64,000 nt of DNA from Mesostigma viride (GCA_009746045.1 RPFO01000276.1:1884619-1948618); one strand, 5' to 3'. Positions 20,089-31,146 are shown, counted from the stretch's first letter. Numbers and translations: made by a program. The notes: generated from the letters alone by a model not told the origin.

Positions 20089-20598
20089 ATGGATCCAGTG
20101 GGTGGAGATATGTCGCCTATACCTACCAATACTACTACTACGAATAATAATAATAATAATACTAATAACAATAACAACACTCGTGGTAACCGACGGGACT
20201 CCTTGGAAACGGTGCACCATCTCACTCCTCAAGGTAATCTGCGTACCTCACCTCCTTCTCCTGTTACTGGTGGTCGCCGTCGTCCCTCAATTACCCCACC
20301 TACCTTTGAACAACGTGTCAGATTTAGTGATGAACCCTCTTTTGCTGTGAACCAGGCCCCTGCCCCTCCTGCAACCTTGGCTCAACCCTCCAGCAGGTCC
20401 TCACTAACTAACAATGCTTCTAGGCCTCCTTCCCACCCTGTGCCTTCCATGCCTGCTTTTAACACGGGTCGTACCTCTGCCCCTGTCGGCCCTTCTGGGC
20501 GCCCTAGTGCAGTTCCCTTTTACCCACCTGCTTCCTGGTCCTACCCTGATACGGCCTATGAGGCTGCCCAGGTCCCTATACCCGTGTGGCTGATTTAG
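20089..20598 (+). CDS. Gag N-terminal region of the chromovirus
   Basis: The start is MDPVGGDMSPIPTN, followed by an Asn-rich tract coded by AAT/AAC triplets, then Pro/Ser/Arg-rich disordered sequence. The frame stops at 20598. A neighbouring frame continues as VADLEVNSDFSTMPLDDRNY, so an indel near 20575 probably splits the real gag. Confidence 0.65.
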   Translation: MDPVGGDMSPIPTNTTTTNNNNNNTNNNNNTRGNRRDSLETVHHLTPQGNLRTSPPSPVTGGRRRPSITPPTFEQRVRFSDEPSFAVNQAPAPPATLAQPSSRSSLTNNASRPPSHPVPSMPAFNTGRTSAPVGPSGRPSAVPFYPPASWSYPDTAYEAAQVPIPVWLI

Positions 20599-20797
20599 AA
20601 GTTAATAGTGATTTCAGCACCATGCCTCTAGATGACAGAAATTATGATCATTTTGCCTACTCCTCTCTTCGTGAGCAATATACTGTTCCCTTAATTCTCC
20701 TATGGGCACCAGCCTGAAACGGTGGCCCCTTATAGACCCCTACCCAAAACCTTTCCCCTTCCTTCTTTCTATCCCGCTTATGTAGCAGTGGAAGATA

Positions 20798-21843
20798 GTG
20801 GCCCTATGGGAAAAACTGACTCTTCTAATCCCCCTAACTAAGCCCCCTGCTCTTCCCCTCTTTGCTAACCTTCCCAAGCTGGATGTCAAGTCTACCCCTC
20901 AACAGTTTTTCACTTTTATTATGTTGCTTACCCAGAACACAGAGTCGTGGCAGAATCATAATAGATGGCGTCTCTCTGATGCTGTACTAGTCCCTCACTA
21001 TCTTACTACCTGCATTACTCATGAGCTTGCTAACCTCATCCAGTGTGAGTCTCTGGCCTCTCATGCCTACCCTAACTCTGTAGCAGAATTGTTTAAGCGT
21101 TTAGAGAACCATTTAGTCCCTCCTGATGCAGATTGGCAGGATAGATTAGCCTTTGGTACCTTGCAGCAGGGTACTAAATCATTTAAGGAGTATATGAAAG
21201 AGTTTGATGCCAGATGGTACGAATTAGGGATTTGTCGGGCGCAGAAGTACGTGCTCGCTTCCTCCAAGGCCTCAGTAGACCCTTATTACGTGAAGTAAAG
21301 CGCCAGTTCTCTGCCTACCGTTTTACTGACCTGCCCCTCAAGCATGTGCGCCAGCATCTCTTACGAGTAGCAGATTTCTTCACCACTCCTTCTCTCCCTA
21401 CCCGTTCCCGTATTAATAATATTATCCTTACCCCTGAGGAGGAGAACTCCTATGTAGAAGAATTAGATATCTGTGTTACTGACCTTTCAGCTCTTGATGT
21501 CTCTCATATCACATGCTATCATTGTAAGGAAGTAGGTCATCTTAAACGTGAGTGCCCCAAGTTCCTTTCGGGTGCTCCCCCTCATCCCGACGCTCGCCCT
21601 CCTCGTACCCCTCAGCGTGCTCCTATTCGTCCCACTTCAGGACGCATTCCCTCAGCTACCCCTAGTAGGCTGAATGCTGTGCAGACAGGACCCCCAGGGT
21701 TCCCCTATGATAATCAGGCTCCCGCACCCTCTTCGCTCCCTCGTGACCCTCCAGCAGTGGCTTTTTCGCCAGGGTCTTCTTCGGGGTTAGTTCCTATGGA
21801 TTTGGGGGGGAGGGGGAACAGTAGGCCTGTCAGCCGGGGGTAA
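20798..21843 (+). CDS. Gag capsid and nucleocapsid of the chromovirus
   Basis: A retrotransposon Gag capsid fold is indicated by LPKLDVKSTPQQFFTFIMLL, RLAFGTLQQGTKSFKEYMKE and, after a frame change near 21230, RARFLQGLSRPLLREVKRQF. A CCHC zinc knuckle (CYHCKEVGHLKREC) lies at about 21512-21553. The tail is Pro/Ser-rich to 21843. It would assemble particles and bind RNA. Confidence 0.85.
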
Positions 21844-21937
21844 CCTGGACAGGTCCTTAGATAGTACCCCAGATAATAATTTTTGCCTGCCTGTTTTTAT
21901 AACCTCTGTAGGAGCTGAATCATCCCTACCACTACGT

Positions 21938-23380
21938 GTGCGTCCTCTTATGTTCTTGAATGGTGGCTTAACCGTTCCCCATACTGTTGTAGACCCTTTC
22001 TTGCATGCCGATGAACTTTTGAATGTCTCTGTGTTGGTAGATAGCGGTGCGGCTAGCTCCTTTGTGAGCGAGGCCCTAGTTAGGCGTTTAGGACTAGTCC
22101 CTACCCCTCACACCAAACCTGTCACTGTTCATTATGCTGACGGTCGCACCAGTCATTCCCCGGGTACGGTGTCCCTTCCCCTGGTCATACAAGGACGTAC
22201 TGTCAACCTGACGGCCACTATAGGCCCTATCACTACCGCTGATGTATTACTAGGATTAGATTGGCACCAGGATAATAAGATTACTATTAATTATGATACC
22301 ATGGTCATTTGGTTTCCAGATAGCTCTTACTGGGTACCGGAACGTCATTATAGATTAGAAAATTTATCCTTGGTAGATATTACTCCTCCTACACCTGTTG
22401 ATCCTCCTGTAAGACCTATACCTGAAGTATTAATGTCCAATGATGAATTGCGATCTGAACTAAAGGAATATGGATACCTATTATGTATGTTCCTTCAGTT
22501 AGAAGTACAGGAGATACCTATCCCTAATAATAGTGTGGATATAGATATAAACACAGTGGATACAATAGGAGTGGGATTTACTGAAAATGAAATAGTAAGA
22601 TACATGGCTGTGATAGATTCCTCAAAAGTTTTTGAAGAAAAGACTCCTTCTTATCCTCCTCCTCGTTCTGTTTTACACCGTGTAGTTATCAAGGACGGTG
22701 CAGTTCCTACGCACTCTCCGATGTATAGAATGGGCCCTACCGAGTTAAAGGAACTAAAACAGATTTTAGTGTCACTATTAGAAGCAGGATTGATAGAGCC
22801 TAGTAACTCCCCCTACTCAGCTGGTGTCCTGTTAGTTCCTAAGCCAAATGGCAAGTTTCGCCTAGTTACTGATTATAGGAAGTTGAATGATATTACTGTG
22901 AAGTCTAAATACCCTCTACCTCGTATTGATGATATATTTAATAAGGTTAAAGGTTCTACGTGTTTCACAGTACTGGATTGTGCGGATGGTTTTTGGCAGT
23001 TGCGGATAGCTCCTGAGGATTGCCATAAAACCGCCTTTGCTACCCCTTTTGGTCATTACCAGTTTAGAGTAGCGGCTATGGGACTCTGTAACTCTCCTGC
23101 CTCTTTTCAAATGTTAATGAATGAAGTGCTTAGACCTGTTATGGGGAATTCTCACCTTCCTCAAGTGTCCTCTGATTTAAAGGATCCTTCCTTCTCCTCT
23201 GTTTCTTTATCTGAGCATGACCGTTCTTGTGCTCAAGCTTACTTAGATGATATCCTTATTTACTCTCCTGATTTTGAAACGCACCTACGTGATTTAAAGA
23301 AAGTATTAGAAATAATGGCTGAAAATTCTTGTGGGCGCGCCGTGCTAAAGTTCGTTCGGGTAGGAGTGTCCCATTTTTAG
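21938..23380 (+). CDS. Protease and reverse transcriptase of the chromovirus
   Basis: The protease active site is VLVDSGAASSFVSEALVRR (about residue 35), with LLGLDWH near residue 108. Reverse transcriptase starts with the block leading to SMYRMGPTELKELKQ-type sequence and has LLVPKPNGKFRLVTDYRKLN, TVLDCADGFWQLRIA (catalytic Asp), MGLCNSPASFQMLMNEVL and AYLDDILIYSPDFETHL (YLDD box). The stretch between FQMLMNEVL and YLDD is longer than usual by about 35 residues. The frame stops at 23380, and the RT thumb continues in a different frame from 23329. Confidence 0.93.
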   Translation: MRPLMFLNGGLTVPHTVVDPFLHADELLNVSVLVDSGAASSFVSEALVRRLGLVPTPHTKPVTVHYADGRTSHSPGTVSLPLVIQGRTVNLTATIGPITTADVLLGLDWHQDNKITINYDTMVIWFPDSSYWVPERHYRLENLSLVDITPPTPVDPPVRPIPEVLMSNDELRSELKEYGYLLCMFLQLEVQEIPIPNNSVDIDINTVDTIGVGFTENEIVRYMAVIDSSKVFEEKTPSYPPPRSVLHRVVIKDGAVPTHSPMYRMGPTELKELKQILVSLLEAGLIEPSNSPYSAGVLLVPKPNGKFRLVTDYRKLNDITVKSKYPLPRIDDIFNKVKGSTCFTVLDCADGFWQLRIAPEDCHKTAFATPFGHYQFRVAAMGLCNSPASFQMLMNEVLRPVMGNSHLPQVSSDLKDPSFSSVSLSEHDRSCAQAYLDDILIYSPDFETHLRDLKKVLEIMAENSCGRAVLKFVRVGVSHF

Positions 23381-24351
23381 GGCACGTTCTGTCAGATGCC
23401 GGGGTCGCTACCGACCCGGATAAAACTAAGTCAATTCAGGAATGGCCTACCCCTACCGACGTTAAAGGTGTACGTAGTTTTCTAGGAATTGCCTCTTACT
23501 ATAGGCGTTTTATCCCGCGTTTCGCAACTATAGCAGCCCCTATTAATCATTTATTAAAGAAGGATATCCCCTTTGTTTGGAGTAGTGAATGTCAGTCGGC
23601 TTTTCAGTGTCTAAAATCCCTACTCCTCTCCCCTCCCGTACTCATCCTACCGGATACTACTAAACCCTTTGTGGTAGCTACAGACGCTAGTAAGGTAGCT
23701 ATAGGGGGCGTCCTTCTCCAGGATCAGGGTCAGGGCTTACAGCCAATTGAGTATATCTCTAGGACAATGCTCCCTGCGGAGCGTAACTATCCCGTACACC
23801 AGCAGGAACTCTTAGCGGTGGTGTATTGTTGCCACGCGTGGCAGCACTTTCTTAAAGGTGCTCAATTTGATGTCTGCCTGAATGAACCCTGTGAAATAGA
23901 TCCTTATAGATTAGTTATCCAAACGGATCACCGTCCCCTTACCCATCTTCTCTCCCAACCCAACCTTACCCCTCGTCAAGCGCGCTGGATGGAGTTTTTA
24001 GCACAGTTTTCCCCTTTTAAACTTCAGTATGTTAAGGGTGTAGATAACATAGTACCAGATGCACTCTCTCGTCGCGCAGATTACTCCTTTTTCGAGGACC
24101 TTGATGTTCTCAATACTACTCTAGTTCCTACTACTATGGGTGTAACCCCTTATGGTGAACTACCTGATGATGAATCCTATGCCTACCTCTTTCATACAGC
24201 TGTTCGCATGCCTGATCTCCTTTCTCACGTAGGACTCTCTCTCCCGTGTGAGGCCCTTCCTGTGGCCTCGGTGGGGGGGGAGGGGAAAAATAAAATTTCT
24301 ATACCGCTTAGCCATATAGCGACTAGGTCAGGAAAGTCTTATGAAACATAG
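23329..24351 (+). CDS. RT C-terminus and RNase H of the chromovirus
   Basis: FLGHVLSDAGVATDPDKTKS and FLGIASYYRRFIPRFA are the RT connection motifs. RNase H has VVATDASKVAIGGVLLQD (Asp), NYPVHQQELLAVVYCCHAWQ (Glu) and VIQTDHRPLTHLL (Asp), ending at DNIVPDALSRRADY. The true protein enters from the upstream frame; the ATG at 23329 overlaps it by about 50 bp. Confidence 0.92.
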   Translation: MWARRAKVRSGRSVPFLGHVLSDAGVATDPDKTKSIQEWPTPTDVKGVRSFLGIASYYRRFIPRFATIAAPINHLLKKDIPFVWSSECQSAFQCLKSLLLSPPVLILPDTTKPFVVATDASKVAIGGVLLQDQGQGLQPIEYISRTMLPAERNYPVHQQELLAVVYCCHAWQHFLKGAQFDVCLNEPCEIDPYRLVIQTDHRPLTHLLSQPNLTPRQARWMEFLAQFSPFKLQYVKGVDNIVPDALSRRADYSFFEDLDVLNTTLVPTTMGVTPYGELPDDESYAYLFHTAVRMPDLLSHVGLSLPCEALPVASVGGEGKNKISIPLSHIATRSGKSYET

Positions 24352-24428
24352 TCCCTCTAGGACCTCCCCTTCTCTTTGGCAAGGCGGTAGGAGATCTCTT
24401 TAAACCTGTTCTGGATACCTCTGTAGCG

Positions 24429-24725
24429 ATGCCTACCTCTGATCTTGAACGCCTTATTAGTAGATTTACGGCCACTGAGCCGGAAGCATTAGCTGCCATT
24501 GCTGCCCATCCCCAACAATTAGGCAAGCACCCTTGTAAATTTGTAGGTGGGTTTTTATATGTGCAGATAGCAGATTCTCCCCCTCAATGGCGCCTGTATG
24601 TCCCTCCTATCTGTCGCTCCTCCTTGCTCTTTGAGTTGCATGACTTAGCTGCTCATCAGGGTGGTAAACGGGTACGGGACCTAGTAGCCCGCTCTTATTA
24701 CTGGCCTTCCCTTTTAAGGATGTAG
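24429..24725 (+). CDS. Integrase N-terminal zinc module of the chromovirus
   Basis: HDLAAHQGGKRVRDLVARSY followed by YWPSLLRM is the His-His part of the HHCC module. The frame is lost at 24725, and the paired Cys residues (VRTCQSC) follow immediately in another frame, consistent with a one-base indel. This is the front of the integrase at 24761-25952. Confidence 0.8.
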   Translation: MPTSDLERLISRFTATEPEALAAIAAHPQQLGKHPCKFVGGFLYVQIADSPPQWRLYVPPICRSSLLFELHDLAAHQGGKRVRDLVARSYYWPSLLRM

Positions 24726-24760
24726 ATGAGTATGTTAGAACCTGTCAATCTTGCCAGGAG

Positions 24761-25952
24761 ATGAAACCCAATAATGTAGGACAGATAGCAGAACCTAGGA
24801 CCCTGCCTGATCCCATCATGCCGTGGGACTCTATCATGATGGATTTTGTAGGACCTTTTAGGAAGAATGATAGAGGTAATGCCCAGATCCTTGTTTTCGT
24901 AGATCGTTTTACTCGTATGTGCCATCTCGTGCCGTGTCCTTTAGAACTCACCGCACGTGATTGCGCACGCCTATACCTTAATAATGTTTACAGATATCAT
25001 GGTTTGAGTAGGCAGTTTATTAGTGATAAAGATAAGTTATTTACCTCAGACTTTTGGCAGCAGTTTTTCGCTGCTATCGGTACCAAGGTTACTCGGTACT
25101 GCCTACCACTCCTCCTCCTCTCATTTAGTAGAGCGTCTTAATAGGGTAGTGGAAGAAGCGCTTAGGCACTATGTTAATGGCTCGGGAAGTGATTGGGAGG
25201 ATTATTTATGCTTGGTAGAGTTCTCCCTTAACAATTGCCCCCAGGCTGCGCATGGATATACGCCCTTCTTCCTAGATACTGGTAGACAGCCTCTTACCCC
25301 TACCTCTCTCTTAGCTAGTCCTCTACGGGACAGGGACGATGTGTCCCGGGATACTGTAGAAGGTGTACAGGCCTTGCTAGATAAAATGAAAACTGCACAT
25401 GATCACGCGATTTCAGGGTACCAAAAGGCTCAGTCTAAGTACCTTGCTAGGTTGCGTGCCTCCTTAGATAGAAGAGCGCCTGAGATAGATATAGGAGATC
25501 TAGTATTAGTAGAAGGCCCCCGTGTTGGCCGTTTTGCTCACAAGTTCGAAGCAGAACTTAAGGTCAAACTTAGGCCCGCCTTCTTAGGACCCTTCCGTGT
25601 GTTGTCTAGAGTAGGAAATTTCTTATATAAAATCGATATCCCTACCTCTTGGCAGACACATTCTAACACCTTCCATAGAAGCCAGCTGAAGCTTTATCAC
25701 CCTAGCACGTTCGCTGGTAGAGAACTAGCTCCTGCCCCTTTAGAGCATAACCCTGACACTGGGGAGGTAGAAGACGAAGTAGAGAGCATCGTGGCCCATA
25801 GAGATATCAAAAAGGGCCGCGGTACCCAGCGCCAGTATAAAGTGAAATGGATGTATGCTCGTAGTGAGGTAGATAAAGTATGGTACACGGAGAGTGAGTT
25901 AGATGGTTGTAGTCGTTTGTTGCAGGACTACAAAACCCTACACCAGCTCTAG
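24761..25952 (+). CDS. Integrase core and chromodomain of the chromovirus
   Basis: The catalytic core shows DSIMMDFVGPFRKN (first Asp), LSRQFISDKDKLFTSDFW (second Asp) and, after a frame change near 25110, SHLVERLNRVVEEALRHYV (Glu). A GPY-type module follows (LRPAFLGPFRVLSRVG ... THSNTFHRSQLKLYHP). The C-terminal 60 residues resemble a chromodomain: EDEVESIVAHRDIKKG, RQYKVKWMYA, VWYTESELDGCSRLLQDY. Chromodomains direct integration to particular chromatin. The sequence ends with a stop at 25950-25952. Confidence 0.88.
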
Positions 25953-26028
25953 TTGGCAACCTGCCCCTCCCTTATCGTATTTCTGCTGTTGGTGGTGGTT
26001 GGTTGTCCCCTCCCCTCCGCAGCCATCA

Positions 26029-28343
26029 TGGCTGATCCTACCCCTCCGTCGGAGAGCCGGCCACCTTCCCCTCCGCCACCGGATCCAGAGCTCTACTTCG
26101 AGGCCCTTCCGGGCCGCTGGGTGTCACGTTCCAGTTATCCGGGTGGCATCATTCAGCCTGCCCTCCAGGCCAGCATGCGACTTTAGTCAGGGCTGCCCTC
26201 TTTGGTGTCGCGTGGTTCGGCCCGGCTCCAGATGATCCGCAACAGCTAGTTGTGCATGGATTCGACGATGCCGGGCATTGCCTTTTAGGATGCGGCTCCC
26301 GCGCTGCCCAGCATTAGGGCAGATAGCCGCAGTCCTTCAGTGCCCCAGGGTGTTTTCCTACCTGTCTACCCCTGTGGGTCGCGCTTGCCTACGGGAGGTG
26401 TTCCCCTGGCTTCCGGCGGATGTAGATGACAACCCCTGTGACCTCCTACGGGCGGTTGAGTTCATGGAGATCGCGGACCAGACAGCGGGCGTAGCATTTG
26501 GCGACCCTTAGTACTCCTACGGACGCACCAGTCGAGGCACAGTACACTCCTGAGTATTCGGCCTCCCCTGCGGCGTCCTCCTCTTCAGTGTCGGCTCCTT
26601 CCCCTGTCCCGTCTTCACCACGGTCGGTCCGGCGCGCATCGGTGGAGCCTACCCCTTTGGGCTCTGATCGTGAGCCTGATCCTCTTTCGGCGACAGTTTC
26701 TGCGATGCAGGCGCAGATCCAGTCCCTGACAGCGGCCTTCGGGGCCTTCATGGCGGCCCAGGCGCACGCTCCAGCCACGCCAGGTGGGGTGTCTGCTGTA
26801 TCTGTGCCCCCTTCCCCTTCGGTCGCCTCGACGTCTACGGGTCCGCCTGCGCCGTGCGAGCCCTCGGTGGCTGCGGTTTCCTCTGTTGCTGCGGCTCCTA
26901 CGCCTTCGGCTGCCCCTGCGCCTGCTACTGACTTACCTGCGCCTCGGCGCGAGTCCTCCGCCCCAGCGGCCGCGCCCGCCGCCGTCGCTTCCGGGCCGCC
27001 CACCGCGTCAGCGCCGCCCTCGCGGGGTTTCTTCAGCGACCCGGGCGGTCTTCCCAGGCTTTGGGAGGGCGGTCCTCCGCAGAGGATTCCGGTGCCCGAC
27101 TGGAGCTTAGATGGTAACCAGTCGTATGCCGGATTGCCTGTCCCCACGGGCCCTGTTTTCAACATGTGGCCTGGGGTGCTCCGCCACCGGAGACCGGAGC
27201 GCCAGCTGCGGAGGCGGGTCCGTCGCGACCCCCTCCGGCAGCGGGTCCGACGCGACCCCCTGTTGTACCGGCGCCGTCTGCGTCTGTGCCGGTTCCTACC
27301 CCTTCTTCGGCCCCTGTCCCTTCGGCCCCGCGGTCTTTGGCTGCGGTTGTTCGGTCCAGTGGCTCTGATCCTCGCGCCACCCGCGCTGCTGATTCCCTTC
27401 GGGAGTTGTCAGAGGGCGATCGGGATCGGGCCCCTTCTGTGGTGCATGCGACTCCGGAGTCGCGCGACACGCCTGTCTTTGGGTACGGTATGTCTGCGCT
27501 CGCCTGCCGCCAGTGTGACCTGCCGCGCGCCTCCGCCGAGCTTGCCATTTCGCCCATGTCCTACGGGTTCTCCCAGGTGTGTCGGGCGCCGCGGGACCGT
27601 GGCCTACCCGTTGAGACTGATCGGCCTCCTTTCGATATGGTTATTTTAGCTGATCCGGTGTTCCAGGGTGAGATCCTGGTTCGGCGCGTCCTGTATCGCT
27701 GGGCTAGGCGTCACAATGACTTGGACACCTACGGCGGGTTCCAGTGGGCTTACCCTCCGCCTCTGGGCATTATGGCCTCAGATGCCCTTACGGTAGAGTT
27801 TCCTGCGGTGCCGGGTGCCACGTACAGCACGGTCCTTCAGCCCATCCTAGAGTGGGATGCCCGTCGTCCAGCGCCCATCCCGGGCCAGGGTCTGGACTCC
27901 CGTGGCCATCCTCCTCCCGGGCTAGCGACTACCTCGAGACGTTCGGGTCGCGACAGTGTGCCCGTCGGTGGCGCTCCCGTGAGGTTCGGCACATCCGGAT
28001 GTGGCCGTCTAACGTGGAGCCCCTGGTAGATCTGTTTTTCCCGACGGGTTTGCGCCCTCGGATCCGGTACCATCGCCTGCTCCTGCGGGCTCTCTGCTTG
28101 ATCGCGGTAGAGCCTTTCCTACGCCTCTTTGCCTGTGGTTTCCTGGACTGGGCCCGTGGCCAGGTCGTTCTTACGCAGCATAGGTATTACTGGGCCTTCC
28201 TGGGTCTTTTTCCTGATGGCGTGTGGGCCGATGTTTTCCTCACTGTAGATAGGCACGACAATGCCGAGGATGTGGCTCACTACCAGGCGTACCTGGATGT
28301 CCTGCTGGCCTCCCGTGGCACTTACCAGACGGATGGCAACTAG
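26029..28343 (+). CDS. Post-integrase ORF region of unknown function (frame-broken)
   Basis: A coding-like region of about 2.3 kb lies between pol and the 3' LTR. The first ATG (26029) opens MADPTPPSESRPPSPPPPDP; the reading then moves through at least four frames: a segment at 26278-26511, an Ala/Pro/Ser-rich stretch with a possible helix (SATVSAMQAQIQSLTAAFGA, from 26498), a globular-looking part (FDMVILADPVFQGEILVRRV, YRWARRHNDLDTYGGFQWAY, about 27630-27780), and an end part to 28343 (VDLFFPTGLRPRIRYHRLLL ... HYQAYLDVLLASRG). It is GC-rich, unlike the AT-richer gag-pol. No envelope-like signal peptide or transmembrane pattern is clear. I do not recognise the family. A second Gag-like or captured host protein is possible. 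Confidence 0.5.
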
Positions 28344-28701
28344 ATAGAGGGCCTTAGGCCCGACCTGAGGGTGTTGTCCCTCCGGTATATAGAGTCGCCC
28401 TCACGTTCTGGCCAGTTGACTGGTCGTTCTTGGTCCTTGGTACTGATTTGTTTACTCTGTGTGTCCTGCCCAGTGCCGTTCCCCCCGGCAAGGACTCTGT
28501 TCCAGGCAGTTAGGGGAACCTACCACCAGGCTTGGTGCTGGCTAACCCTACACCTCCCGGCGTGGTGGTGGAGACCGAGTTAATACGTTGGTGCTTTGTA
28601 TCTTGGATGGCCTGCCGATTGTGTTGGTGTGTGCTGGGTGCATTAGGTTTCCTACCCCTTGGTTTCCTCCCTGTGCGTAGGGAGAGGGCTCCCTACCTTT
28701 G

Positions 28702-28713
28702 TGGGGGGGGAGG
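28702..28713 (+). promoter_or_regulatory. Polypurine tract of the chromovirus
   Basis: GTGGGGGGGGAGG-type tract directly before the LTR at 28714. It is repeated before the third LTR at about 29493-29505. Confidence 0.8.
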
Positions 28714-29257
28714 TGTTACGTCGCGTAACAATTCGTTGTAGTTACGGACGTAAATTAGGTCCCTTGCCTCGGTTGTCCCTAGGTTTACGTGTAGTTCCTA
28801 CTGGGACACTATTGTCCTCGTAACAGTACTGTGGTACATTGGGTGCCTTTGGGCGCCGCGCCGCGTACTTTATTAGTGGTCCTTATCCTTTGGTAGAATG
28901 TAGTGGACCAGCGTGCATCTGTAGGCGAGGGCCATGTCGGCCCGAGCATGTTGGACCGTTGGTGACCATTTATGCACGTTCTACCCCTCGTGTGTTCACT
29001 CGGCGTGTGTTAAATGAATTAACACATATAGGCTTGGGTCACGGCAGTGTAGTTGTGTTTCCTTCCTCTATTCCTGGAGTAAACGGGTTGGTGTAAATGG
29101 CTTATGGCGTATTACAGTAATACTTACGTTAATGCACTGAGATCTGGATCGTCGCGTTCGTCTTTCGCTAGGGGTTTAACTAGAGGCGGCCTTACTAGTT
29201 TAGGTAGCATTAGGCCAGGTAGAGGTAGAGGTGGCGGTAGAAGTTTGAGACGTAACA
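28714..29257 (+). repeat. Second (inner 3') LTR of the chromovirus
   Basis: 544 bp, TGTTACGTCGCGTAAC to GAGACGTAACA. It is followed not by host DNA but by a second copy of the element's 3' internal end. Confidence 0.93.
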
Positions 29258-29505
29258 GTGTCCTGCCCAGTGCCGTTCCCCCCCGGCAAGGACTCTGTTC
29301 CAGGCAGTTAGGGGAACCTACCACCAGGCTTGGTGCTGGCTAACCCTACACCTCCCGGCGTGGTGCATGGTGGAGACCGTTGGTGCTTTGTATCTTGGAT
29401 GGCCTGCCGATTGTGTTGGTGTGTGCTGGGTGCATTAGGTTTCCTACCCCTTGGTTTCCTCCCTGTGCGTAGGGAGAGGGCTCCCTACCTTTGTGGGGGG
29501 GGAGG

Positions 29506-30049
29506 TGTTACGTCGCGTAACAATTCGTTGTAGTTACGGACGTAAATTAGGTCCCTTGCCTCGGTTGTCCCTAGGTTTACGTGTAGTTCCTACTGGGACA
29601 CTATTGGCCTCGTAACAGTACTGTGGTACATTGGGTGCCTTTGGGCGCCGCGCCGCGTACCTTATTAGTGGTCCTTATCCTTTGGTAGAATGTAGTGGAC
29701 CAGCGTGCATCTGTAGGCGAGGGCCATGTCGGCCCGAGCATGTTGGACCGTTGGTGACCATTTATGCACGTTCTACCCCTCGTGTGTTCACTCGGCGTGT
29801 GTTAAATGAATTAACACATATTAGCTTGGGTCATGGCAGTGTAGTTGTGTTTCCTTCCTCTATTCCTGGAGTAAACGGGTTGGTGTAAATGGCTTATGGC
29901 GTATTACAGTAATACTTACGTTAATGCACTGAGATCTGGATCGTCTCGTTCGTCTTTCGCTAGGGGTTTAACTAGAGGCGGCCTTACTAGTTTAGGTAGC
30001 ATTAGGCCAGGTAGAGGTAGAGGTGGCGGTAGAAGTTTGAGACGTAACA
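29506..30049 (+). repeat. Third (outer 3') LTR of the chromovirus
   Basis: 544 bp, nearly identical to 28714-29257; followed by the ACGAC target duplication at 30050-30054. Confidence 0.93.
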
Positions 30050-30054
30050 ACGAC

Positions 30055-30741
30055 GACTGCAAATCAGGACTGAGCACCACAATACAGCCCAATATGGCTT
30101 GCGCTCGGCCCGCCGGCCTGGCGCGCCGGCGTAGGTACAGCAGGCTCCATGCCAAGGTCTTCATGCTGCAGTGGCTAGGCTGGCAATTACATGACCGGAC
30201 CCTGACCGGACATTAGTTAGTTTTGCGAAGTGCACCACCTACCACAAGAGCTACAAACCATGCACAAGACTCCACAAGATCTGGTCGCTCCTCCCGTCCA
30301 TATTGGACGACGACCGACATCGATGTCTAGTAAAACTCGGAAGTCCTTCCGGCCAGCCACTTGGACGACGACTGTAACTCGGAACTCCTTCCTTTCCTCC
30401 AACTGGACGATGGAGCCGATTTCGGGCGGACCAACAGGCACCTTCCCGTCCAAAAGTGGGATGACGGGGATGACACCGGAACGAGCAAAATGGCTGATGG
30501 GGCACCCCTCCTATTCGGTGTTGAGGTCGAGTACCGGGTCGTATAGACTCGAGTTGGGGTTGTTAAGAGCGAACCAAAGATCCGACATGATATTCTCGAT
30601 GGTTAAGTACGAACGCGGAGGAACCATTGTGGAAGCAACCTTCCGTAATAATTTGCTATTGATTCGTACGCCGGAACTAGGTTGGAGGCCGCGTATTTGT
30701 TTCTGGACTCTAGTCCGTGCTTGTGTTTCTGGCTAATTGCC
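30055..30741. other. Flank of the chromovirus, probably remains of the relic element
   Basis: No recognisable gene. An open frame at 30230-30736 has no known motif. Two imperfect repeats (TTGGACGACGAC followed by AACTCGGAA, about 30302 and 30360) are seen. It may continue the relic interrupted at 18545. Confidence 0.35.
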
Positions 30742-31074
30742 CTGGAACATGTGGGAAGGCTATACACTACACGTGACGGGCTCACACCCGGGCAGCCTCC
30801 TGGTTTGTCTGTAATATGGAGGCAGATGGTACGCAAGGATGGACATGGCAAGTAGTGATGAAGGAGACCACCCCCAAGTCTGTGGGGGCTCCGCGTGTGA
30901 CCGCGTCTGGCATTCATAGCGATTCGGGCCGTGGTGCCCACAACCCTGTAACTAGGACCTATAGATAGCTTACACCATCCATTCCATCCCATGTTCCCCT
31001 CCCACTGAGGACTTCTGCTCATGTGACGCAGTCACGTGTCTATTAATTAATTAACTATAAATTAATTAATAGGT
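30742..31074 (+). mobile_element. 5'-truncated LINE copy, same family as 1420-1747
   Basis: It aligns with the reverse complement of 1420-1747 over most of its length (GGGCAGCCTCCTGGTTTGTC, GGCATTCATAGCGATTCGGG, ATTCCATCCCATGTTCC) and ends with GTGACGCAGTCACGTGTC and a TTAA-type tail (about 31042-31074). The terminal hairpin has one mismatch (ATGTGACGCAGTCACGTG). The coding end is broken by substitutions. The 5' boundary and target duplication could not be fixed. Confidence 0.75.
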
Positions 31075-31146
31075 GCTGAAGGTAAGGTCCATTGGAGTGC
31101 CTTCCTCCCAAAGAAACAAGTTTATTATAATAAGTGTGTGCAAGCT

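Larger units (their letters stand above)
18546..30049 (+). mobile_element. Ty3/Gypsy chromovirus with three LTRs
   Basis: The element is flanked by ACGAC (18541-18545 and 30050-30054). LTRs of about 545 bp lie at 18546-19091, 28714-29257 and 29506-30049, with TG...CA ends (first base mutated in the 5' LTR). Internal order: hybrid-binding ORF, Gag with zinc knuckle, protease-RT-RNase H, integrase with chromodomain, then a GC-rich ORF region. High LTR similarity (a 2-bp indel and few substitutions) implies a young insertion despite several frame breaks. Confidence 0.92.
28459..30049 (+). repeat. Tandem duplication of 3' internal segment plus LTR
   Basis: The stretch from 28459 (GTGTCCTGCCCAGTGCCGTT) to 29257 is repeated at 29258-30049 with small indels. 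The segment before the LTR is about 250 bp. The unit boundary falls exactly at the LTR 3' end, as expected from recombination or template switching involving the LTR. Confidence 0.9.
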
